A stretch of DNA of 12,949 bases, from positions 1 through 12,949 of the forward strand of contig CBDETG010000089.1 of the NCBI GenBank assembly GCA_965242745.1, in the 5' to 3' direction. This stretch comes from JABAAI01 sp965242745 (GTDB taxonomy: Bacteria; Spirochaetota; Leptospiria; Leptospirales; Leptonemataceae). Under the pieces are notes generated by a model. The model saw only the letters and a program-made list of their open reading frames with translations. It searched no databases and was not told where the DNA came from. Below are positions 6,990-12,949 of this stretch, piece by piece; position 1 is the stretch's first letter, and every line of letters begins with the position of its first letter. The position numbers and the translations under genes were made by a program.

Positions 6990-9434
6990 ATGCGGTCTGA
7001 CTTGTCTTCTTCGCCAAAGGAAAGCAGATTCCCGGCGGTGCAGCGCTTTTTCTTTTGGCTTTGTATTGCCTGCGCTGTCTTGGGCGGGGGCTTTTTTGGC
7101 TACATTGCGGCTTCCGTAGCTTTGCGTAAAGATTTAGCCCTGCTCAAACGCTATCGCCCCTCCCGGCCTACGCTGCTTTATGATCGCAATGCAAAGGTCT
7201 TTGCCGAGCTTTACCTGCACCGCCAAGAACTCCTTACTTTGCAGGAGGTCCCGTCTCATGTAGTGCATGCCTTTCTGGCTGTTGAGGACAGGGATTTTTT
7301 CCATCACTTTGGCATAGATTTTCGAGGCATTTTGCGTGCGCTTTGGAAAAATATATTTGCAGGCCGCATAGTACAGGGCGGCTCTACTATCACGCAGCAG
7401 TTGGCTAAGCAGGTCTACTTAAATACAGAGGGGCGCCGTTTTCGTACATTGATCCAGAAAATTCGAGAAACAATCCTAGCCCTGCAGATAGAAGAAGCCT
7501 TTTCCAAAGAAGAGATACTAGAGCTCTTTTTTAATGTCATCTACCTGGGGCATGGCTGTAAAGGGCTGGTTTGCGCATCGCGTTTGTACTTTGATAAGGA
7601 GGTCAAGGATATGAGCATAGCGGAGGCTGCTGTTTTAGCGCGTCTTCCCCGCGCTCCCGTCAACTATTCGCCTTACAAGAACCCAAAGCAGGCGCGTAAA
7701 GTGCATCTTTATGTGCTTAGGAAAATGGCTGAGGCCGGTTATCTCGATGCAAAAGACATTCCCAAGATACACAAGAGCTTTTGGGAGAAGTACTGGCCTA
7801 AAATTATTGTCCGTTCCCCTGCGCAAAGCGCCTGGGGCGGGCGCTTAAATAAAGCTCCCTATTTTACAGAGTATGTCCGTCAGATTCTGGAGCGCATACC
7901 TGAGGTGGGCCCCCAGGCGCTCTATTCTCAAAGCCTTCGCGTGTATACTACCTTGGATCAAGATCATCAAAGGATTGCGCAGCAAGAAATGGACATTATG
8001 CACGCAAGAATCAATAAAGTCGCCCGGAGCTATGCGCTGAGCAAGGGGGTGAGCGGCGTGGATTTTGAACTCTTTCATGTGCTTGCAAAGCTGCGATATA
8101 TTTTGGCCCTGCCTAAGCCTCTGATAGTAGCAACAAGCAGGAAGGAGGACTGGCAGAAGCTTATAGAAGGGGAGCTCTTAGACGGGATACAATTACTTTC
8201 TTATTTGTCACCCGGAGACAATGAAACGGCGGCTTTTGACGCCTTCCGTCACAAGATTTTGAGCAATTACTTACAGCTTCAAGTACAGCAGGCCTTTGTC
8301 TCTATAGAGCATCGTACAGGATATATTACGTCTATGATAGGCGGTCATGGCTTCTCGCCCCGTAACCAGTTTAACCGTGTTTTACAAGCATACCGCCAGC
8401 CGGGGAGCGCTTTTAAGATTTTTGTTTATGGCAGCGCCTTGGAAGAGCGCCTGATCAGCACGATGACTCCGATCAACGATGCGCCTCTGTTCCGATCTGG
8501 CAGCGATGGCAGCTCTTGGACTCCTGAGAACTACGAGCCCGGCTTCCGAGGCCTCGTTTCAGCCAAAAGAGCTCTAGCCTCCTCGCTCAATACCTGCGCT
8601 GTGCAGCTTTATCTGCTGCTGGGAGCGCAGCCTATTATTGATTTTGCTGGTCGTCTATTAAAGATGCCTTCCCCAAAGCGGCGTCTCAAGGAAGAGCCCG
8701 CCTTGGCGCTGGGCGCAAGTGAGATTAGTCCTATGGAGCTGGCCACTGCCGTAGCAATCATAGCCAATGAGGGCAAGGATGTGATTCCCTTTGCTGTACG
8801 CTATGTCCAAGATCAAACAGGAAGCATTATTTACAATCAGGAAGAGCGCGTGCATAATATCTTAGCTATGAAAGCGCAAGAAAAGAGTCTGCAGATTATT
8901 GAACCGGCCTTGGCTCATATACTACAGCAAATGCTGCGCTACGTAAGCGATGCCGGCACGGCACGCTATGGCCTCCGGGCAGCGGAGTGGGGAAATTTCC
9001 AAGGCGATATAGCAAGCAAGACAGGCACGACTTCCAATTATTCAGATGCTTGGATCACTGGCTTCAATCCCGAATACGCTGCTACAGTCTGGTTTGGCTT
9101 TGACAAGTCCAGCGTCACAATGGGCCCGGGCCACTCTGGCGGAGGCGTAGCTGCTCCTGTGCTAGGGCGTTTTTTTCGTAGAATTTACAAAGACAAGCCG
9201 GCTTCCTATCCCAGTTTCCCTAAGCAAGGGCGCAAGCCAGCGGGGACTATTATATCGCACTGCCAGGGCATAGCTTTGGCTCCCCTTAGGATAGGCGGTA
9301 AAAAAAAGAAATTGCAGGAAGGGGAGCCTTGTACCGGAGAGACAATCTATGATGAGAGGCGTCTCTTAATGGAAGAGATGAATATAACGCCGGAGGATTT
9401 GGGCGCAAAGAAAGGAACGTTAAAATTTCAGTAG
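6990..9434 (+). CDS. mrcA: Class A penicillin-binding protein (PBP1A family), transglycosylase/transpeptidase
   Basis: This bifunctional inner-membrane enzyme polymerises lipid II into glycan strands and cross-links stem peptides. It has a short cytosolic tail, one membrane segment (about residues 20-45), then a GT51 domain with catalytic Glu99 in VEDRDFFHHFG and GGSTITQQLAKQ (130-141). The penicillin-binding domain has SAFK (catalytic Ser473, Lys476), S-L-N (532-534) and KTGT (677-680). The segment between the two domains (about 270-440) is a family-specific linker. At 814 residues it is a normal length. ATG 6990 follows GAGGAGG (6971-6977) at an unusually long 12-nt gap. It is divergent from ribBA across 229-343 bp and stands alone. 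A short Lys-rich tail follows the transpeptidase domain. The gene symbol is by family only. Confidence 0.94.
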   Translation: MRSDLSSSPKESRFPAVQRFFFWLCIACAVLGGGFFGYIAASVALRKDLALLKRYRPSRPTLLYDRNAKVFAELYLHRQELLTLQEVPSHVVHAFLAVEDRDFFHHFGIDFRGILRALWKNIFAGRIVQGGSTITQQLAKQVYLNTEGRRFRTLIQKIRETILALQIEEAFSKEEILELFFNVIYLGHGCKGLVCASRLYFDKEVKDMSIAEAAVLARLPRAPVNYSPYKNPKQARKVHLYVLRKMAEAGYLDAKDIPKIHKSFWEKYWPKIIVRSPAQSAWGGRLNKAPYFTEYVRQILERIPEVGPQALYSQSLRVYTTLDQDHQRIAQQEMDIMHARINKVARSYALSKGVSGVDFELFHVLAKLRYILALPKPLIVATSRKEDWQKLIEGELLDGIQLLSYLSPGDNETAAFDAFRHKILSNYLQLQVQQAFVSIEHRTGYITSMIGGHGFSPRNQFNRVLQAYRQPGSAFKIFVYGSALEERLISTMTPINDAPLFRSGSDGSSWTPENYEPGFRGLVSAKRALASSLNTCAVQLYLLLGAQPIIDFAGRLLKMPSPKRRLKEEPALALGASEISPMELATAVAIIANEGKDVIPFAVRYVQDQTGSIIYNQEERVHNILAMKAQEKSLQIIEPALAHILQQMLRYVSDAGTARYGLRAAEWGNFQGDIASKTGTTSNYSDAWITGFNPEYAATVWFGFDKSSVTMGPGHSGGGVAAPVLGRFFRRIYKDKPASYPSFPKQGRKPAGTIISHCQGIALAPLRIGGKKKKLQEGEPCTGETIYDERRLLMEEMNITPEDLGAKKGTLKFQ

Positions 9435-9532
9435 GAATTGTTAAGATATCTTGCTAAGGCGCTGTCTTGGTTATATTGCAGTAGCAGGGGCTTGTGAAAA
9501 ATCATATTCCTTTTCTTTAGGAGTAGACGAAA

Positions 9533-9586
9533 ATGATACAAGAGGCAGAATTTTTATATGCAGCGTCTTGTAAGCGTGTTTCATAA
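9533..9586 (+). CDS. Candidate 17-residue upstream ORF, in frame with the J-domain gene
   Basis: ATG 9533 has a good ribosome site, AGGAG at 9519-9523, 9 nt upstream. It encodes MIQEAEFLYAASCKRVS and ends at TAA 9584-9586. The J-domain start codon lies 9 nt further on in the same frame and has no ribosome site of its own. The small ORF could therefore couple or regulate its translation. Alternatively the TAA is a recent mutation that shortened a longer N-terminus. No similarity recognised. Confidence 0.4.
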   Translation: MIQEAEFLYAASCKRVS

Positions 9587-9595
9587 TTTCGCGCC

Positions 9596-10372
9596 ATGTA
9601 TCAAAACAGCAATTTAGAACAGTTTAACCGCCATTGCCAGGTTTTAGGAGTGGCGCCGGGAGATAGCGCAGAGCAGGTGCGCCGAAGCTTCAGGCTTCGC
9701 ATCAAGCAGGCGCACCCGGATACTTCCTCAAGAAAAGGCAGCAAGGCAGAAGCGCAGCTGCTATTGGAAGCCTACAGCGCTTTTAAGAAAGGCGTTCCAA
9801 AACTCAAGCAGCAAGACCAAGCTTCTTTTTATGCTTCCCCAACTGCTGCAGGCGGGACGAACTTTTGGGGGAAAGCCTCTCCAGTGCGTAAGGCAAGGAC
9901 TTATACTCAGGAACAGGGACATAAATCTGCCATGCGTATGTTTGATGCCATTTTCAATGACATACAGACAAGCACGAAAAGTTTTAAGATATTTTTTGAT
10001 GAGTTAGCCGGCGATCTCTATCCCGAAAAAGAACATGGAGCAGCAGTCTGGGAAATTCCATTTCCAAAAAGAGACGGAAGAGGATACCAAAACAGTGGAA
10101 GCCTTGGGGATGCGCAGCTTGATTACCATAAATCCGATGCTATGGAACGCTATGAATCTGCTGAGCTTGTCTTGAAAAATATTGTCTTCTCCTTTGAACA
10201 TCGCAAAAACCGCTTCCAGCGAAACTGGGCCAGGGAGTTCATAGGAGAATTGCTGCAAGTTCAGGTCTTGTATAGGGACCTCTGCCGCTTCGCTCCTTCC
10301 TTATCCTACCAAGCGCTCCAACGCGTACGCCAGATTAGCGAGCTCATTAGTGAAATACGCAATAACTTGTAA
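9596..10372 (+). CDS. J-domain (DnaJ-like) protein with unassigned C-terminal region
   Basis: Residues about 10-68 form a J domain: helix I and II (VLGVAPGDSAEQVRRSF), the diagnostic HPD triad in KQAHPDTSS, and a helix III ending in LLLEAYSAFKKG. J domains bind DnaK-type Hsp70 and stimulate its ATPase, so a co-chaperone role is inferred. The Gly/Phe linker, zinc-finger and substrate domains of DnaJ are absent, so this is not DnaJ itself. The remaining 190 residues match no family I recognise; the stretch from about 180 to the end is charged and probably helical. At 258 residues it is complete. No ribosome site precedes ATG 9596 (TTTCGCGCC), so expression may depend on the small ORF just upstream. 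It is cytosolic, since no signal or membrane segment is visible. Confidence 0.8.
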   Translation: MYQNSNLEQFNRHCQVLGVAPGDSAEQVRRSFRLRIKQAHPDTSSRKGSKAEAQLLLEAYSAFKKGVPKLKQQDQASFYASPTAAGGTNFWGKASPVRKARTYTQEQGHKSAMRMFDAIFNDIQTSTKSFKIFFDELAGDLYPEKEHGAAVWEIPFPKRDGRGYQNSGSLGDAQLDYHKSDAMERYESAELVLKNIVFSFEHRKNRFQRNWAREFIGELLQVQVLYRDLCRFAPSLSYQALQRVRQISELISEIRNNL

Positions 10373-10402
10373 GCCTGCGCATACAGCCATAATACAAACA
10401 AG

Positions 10403-10484
10403 AGAAAAAACAAACACGATCAGGCAAGCGCTTGGCATAATGCGTGCGCCTAAGACTTCTATAGAAAAAACAAATAAACACGAT
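10403..10484 (+). repeat. Pair of A-rich direct repeats upstream of xer
   Basis: AGAAAAAACAAACACGAT at 10403-10420 recurs at 10463-10484 as the same sequence with a 4-base insertion (AAATAAACACGAT). The copies start 60 bp apart. A small palindrome, ATGATTATATCAT (10486-10498), follows 22 bp before the xer start codon. They might be regulator sites, but nothing identifies a binding protein. Confidence 0.5.
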
Positions 10485-10520
10485 AATGATTATATCATAC
10501 TCAAGTAAGAGTAGCCTTCT

Positions 10521-11547
10521 ATGTCTTTAGCTCACGCGCCAAACTTCCAAAACTACCTGGAAACATATCTGCGTTATTTGGAATATGAATGCGGCGTCTC
10601 TTTGCACACTTTGCGGGCTTATCATAAAGACATAGAAGAATTTCTTTCGTATATGCAGGCAAGGGGCATCTCTTTGCTTGCCGGACTCAAAGCCAGAGAT
10701 TTTCGCGCGTATTTTGCCGCTCGTATGAGTGGCAATGCTCCCGCATGTCACGAGAGAGGGGCTGGCGTGGGCGCTCGTACTCAGGCGCGTAAAGTGGCGG
10801 CTATACGTCATTTCTTTTCTTTTATGTATAAGCGCGGCATGCTGCTTTGCAATCCAGCGCAGAATTTGCGCGCTCCCCGCTTCGCGCGTCCTTTGCCTGC
10901 TCTTCCTTCATCACAGGATATGGCTAGGCTTTTTATAGATAGCGCGTACCCAGCTAAGAGAAAGCAACAGGGGCAGAGCTCAAACAAAGCGCGCCTGCAA
11001 AGCAGGGCCTTAAGACTGCGCGATCAGGCTATATGCGAAATCTTGTACAGCTCAGGTATGCGTATCAGCGAATTGCTTAACGTAGAGTTGGGTGATGTAG
11101 CGCAGCTGGCGCCTGAAATCAAGGTCATGGGTAAGGGGAAAAAAGAACGCATAGTCTTTCTGGGTAAGTATGCGCTCCATGTTCTTGCGCTTTATTTGCG
11201 GGAGCGTCCTGTGCTGGAGCCTAAGACAAGGCAAGTTTTCATCAATTATAGAGGACAGGCTCTGAGCCAAAGAGGGGGCGCGCTATGTCCTGCGTTCTCT
11301 TGCGAAGGATTTACAGCTAGAGAGGCGCCTGAGCCCTCACAAATTGCGCCATAGTTTTGCTACTGATCTGCTAAATGAGGGGGCTGACATACGCTATGTT
11401 CAGGAGATGTTAGGACATGCCAGTCTTTCTACTACCCAAGCTTACACTCAGGTTTCACGCCTGCGTATATGGGAAACTCATCGCAACTGTCACCCGCATG
11501 GTTCCAAAAAGAATATGAAGAAGATGCGGCAAAAATCCCACATCTGA
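10521..11547 (+). pseudogene. xerC: Xer-family tyrosine recombinase, frameshifted in a G5 run
   Basis: XerC/XerD enzymes resolve chromosome dimers at dif by strand exchange through a tyrosine-DNA bond. The N-terminal core-binding domain (about 1-110, with SLHTLRAYHKDIEEFL) is followed by a catalytic domain with SSGMRISELL (Arg181) and MGKGKKERIV (204-210). The first frame stops at 11354. The rest, HKLRHSF (His273, Arg276), MLGHASLSTTQAY (His299, Tyr308) and the HPHG tail, lies in the +1 frame to TGA 11547. Removing one G from 11274-11278 joins the two as QRGARYVLRSLAKD, giving about 341 residues with the full R-K-H-R-H-Y set. As given, the protein would lack its nucleophile. XerC versus XerD is not resolved. 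A sequencing error, a recent mutation or an adaptive switch are all possible. No ribosome site stands out before ATG 10521. Confidence 0.88.
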
Positions 11548-11563
11548 TAGTAATAAAAAATAG

Positions 11564-11752
11564 CAGTACAAAATAAATGCAAGTTATCGGCTAATTTACG
11601 TTGTTTTTGGTGTTATATTTAATAATGTAAATATAAGCTTTGCGCCTGATTCTGTACATGTGTTTTCTGCCCAGTTCTTGCCTATATATGTAAATCCCAG
11701 AAAGGATAAAATACAAGCGTACTATAATGCTCCAATAGAAAAAAAGAACTAG
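11564..11752 (+). pseudogene. Start-less remnant ORF (62 codons) upstream of the methyltransferase
   Basis: The frame is open from just after TAG 11561-11563 to TAG 11750-11752, but has no ATG or GTG near its beginning. Its translation, including SFAPDSVHVFSAQFLPIYV and NPRKDKIQAYYNAPIEKKN, looks protein-like rather than random. The region is AT-rich like the methyltransferase. It is probably the 3' end of a lost gene. The position suggests a restriction endonuclease partner, but no family was recognised. Confidence 0.4.
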
Positions 11753-11800
11753 AAGAAAATTTTTAAAAGAATTAAAACGTAATTCAAAAAGTATAATACT

Positions 11801-12587
11801 ATGAAAGACTACATATTGTATAACAAAGATTTTTTAAAAAATTCAGAACTTGTACTAGATGATTCTATTGATTTAATTATTGCCGACCCTCCATATTGCT
11901 TAGGTAAAGATTACGGAAATGATTCGGATAAGCAGAGGCCGAAGGATTTTTTAATTTGGACGAAAATTTGGATAACTAAAATTCTTCCTAAACTTAAAGA
12001 AAGGGGCAGTATGTATATTTTCACGTCTTGGCAATACTCTCCTGAAATTTTTGTTTTTATGAAACAACACTTAGCTAATGTTAAATGAAATTATTTGGGA
12101 CAGAAAAGTTCCTAGTATGGGGGGAAGTACAAGGCGCTTTACTTCGGTACATGATACTATAGGTTTTTTCGCAAAATCAAAAGACTATTACTTTAATGTA
12201 GACGCTATACGCATTCCGTACGATGCAAAAACAAAAAAAGCAAGAACGAGATCCATCTTTAAGGGTAAAAAATGGCTTGAACTAGGACATAATCCTAAGG
12301 ATTTATGGTCGGCTGCAAGACTTCATAAGCTGGATAGGGAGCGTGAGAATCATCCAACGCAAAAGCCCTTGTCTATAATTGAAAGAATGGTAAGAGGGAG
12401 CTGCCCTCCAAAGGGGACTATATTAGACCCTTTTGCGGGAAGCGGGACTACGCTTATAGCTTCTTTAAATAATGATAAAAAATGTATCGCTTTTGAAATA
12501 AATAAAAGTTATTGTGATACTATAAAAACAAGAATTGGGAAAAGAAACATGGAGCAAATACAATTTCCCTTTATCAAGCATTCCTAG
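11801..12587 (+). pseudogene. Beta-class adenine-specific DNA methyltransferase, split by a +1 frameshift
   Basis: The enzyme would transfer methyl from S-adenosylmethionine to adenine N6 at an unknown site. The first frame (11801-12088, 95 codons) has the catalytic motif DPPY (residues 29-32). The second (12078-12587, 169 codons) has WDRKVPSMGGSTRRFTS, HPTQKPLSIIERM and the SAM-binding motif DPFAGSGTT (about 12426-12452). Motif IV before motif I defines the beta class; YhdJ-like enzymes are relatives. Removing one A at 12077-12078 joins the halves as MKQHLAMLNEIIW, about 262 residues, the family's usual length. The frames overlap by 11 bases with an ATG, so coupled synthesis of two subunits is formally possible. 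AT-rich composition and the lack of an intact nuclease suggest an acquired, solitary gene. There is no good ribosome site at ATG 11801. Confidence 0.88.
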
Positions 12588-12645
12588 TTACTTTAGGTAC
12601 GTTCATCTACTTCAGCAATTTTTCATTTCTTAGCGCAGCAGAGCA

Positions 12646-12672
12646 AAAAAATTAGCGTATGAAAGCCTATAG
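12646..12672 (+). promoter_or_regulatory. Candidate sigma-28 (FliA-type) promoter of flaB
   Basis: GCCTATAG (12665-12672) matches six of eight positions of the sigma-28 -10 element GCCGATAA. A 15-bp spacer separates it from AAAA (12646-12649), three of four to TAAA. It lies 36 nt before the flagellin start codon. Flagellin genes are commonly sigma-28-dependent, which supports the call, but the match is imperfect and the -35 sits in an A-run. Confidence 0.4.
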
Positions 12673-12708
12673 TTCCCGAAATTCTTTAGAAAGGAGTACA
12701 AGATCATA

Positions 12709-12949
12709 ATGATTATCAATCATAACATCAGCGCTATTTTTTCACACAGAAATTTGAAGAATATGGATACGGGCCTCTCCAAAGACATGGAGAAGCTTTC
12801 TTCCGGTATGAGAATCAATAAGGCTGCAGATGATGCCGCAGGATTGGCTGTATCGGAAAAGATGCGCTCCCAAATACAAGGCCTGAGGCAAGCCACGCGT
12901 AATGCAGAAGATGGTATTTCCTTTATTCAAGCTACAGAGGGCTACTTGC
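12709..12949 (+). CDS. flaB: Flagellin FlaB, periplasmic flagellar core protein (N-terminal part)
   Basis: Only the first 80 codons are in the window. They form the conserved N-terminal D0/D1 helix that packs in the filament core. MIINHNISAI at the start, MEKLSSGMRINKAADDAAGLA, SEKMRSQIQGLRQA, and NAEDGISFIQATEGYL are diagnostic of flagellins. The MIINHN start and GLRQA-RNAEDG segment fit spirochaetal FlaB proteins, which form the core of periplasmic flagella and are exported without a cleaved signal peptide. AAGGAG (12691-12696) is the ribosome site, with a long 12-nt gap to ATG. It is preceded by a 121-bp spacer with a possible sigma-28 promoter. Confidence 0.95.
   Translation, partial: MIINHNISAIFSHRNLKNMDTGLSKDMEKLSSGMRINKAADDAAGLAVSEKMRSQIQGLRQATRNAEDGISFIQATEGYL

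Noticed and set aside
11792..11797. Perfect TATAAT three bases before the methyltransferase ATG
   Set aside because: No suitable -35 box 16-18 bp upstream, and the region is so AT-rich that the hexamer is likely by chance. A leaderless transcript is not excluded.

Overview
The window looks like bacterial chromosome from a spirochaete. The best evidence is the partial flagellin at the right edge (12709 onward), whose N-terminus is of the spirochaetal periplasmic FlaB type. A relaxed spirochaete-type lipobox in the large left-hand protein agrees with this. Genus cannot be settled from the window. Most of it is of moderate GC, but roughly 11550-12700 is visibly AT-rich, which suggests acquired DNA around a methyltransferase.

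Layout: (1) 1-3579, minus strand: one very large surface or secreted protein gene that runs off the left edge. It has an N-terminus made of 15-bp/5-residue repeats leading into a lipoprotein-like signal, then Cys-rich ~60-residue repeats, thrombospondin type-3-like Ca-binding repeats, and a GLUG repeat array with 99-bp period. At least nine frame breaks interrupt it as given. (2) 3580-3775: divergent promoter region. (3) 3815-5275, plus: phosphohexomutase, GlmM-like. (4) 5266-5439: a dense cluster of five hairpins between two convergent genes, bracketed by an 11-bp direct repeat that carries both stop codons. (5) 5435-6646, minus: bifunctional RibBA. (6) 6990-9434, plus: class A penicillin-binding protein. 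(7) 9533-9586: a 17-codon upstream ORF in frame with a J-domain protein (9596-10372). (8) 10521-11547: Xer tyrosine recombinase split by a +1 frameshift in a G5 run. (9) 11564-11752: start-less remnant ORF, then 11801-12587: a beta-class adenine DNA methyltransferase split by a +1 frameshift. (10) 12709 to the end: flaB, with a candidate sigma-28 promoter.

Functionally, the hexomutase (amino-sugar or sugar phosphate supply) and the class A PBP (peptidoglycan polymerisation and cross-linking) both bear on the cell envelope. RibBA catalyses both entry steps of riboflavin synthesis. The Xer recombinase would serve chromosome dimer resolution or a related role if intact. The methyltransferase with its upstream remnant resembles a decayed or solitary modification locus. 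The many single-base frame breaks may be real decay or sequence error. The catalytic motifs on both sides of the xer and methyltransferase breaks are preserved, so error or very recent mutation is plausible there. No tRNA, rRNA, CRISPR array or complete insertion sequence was found.
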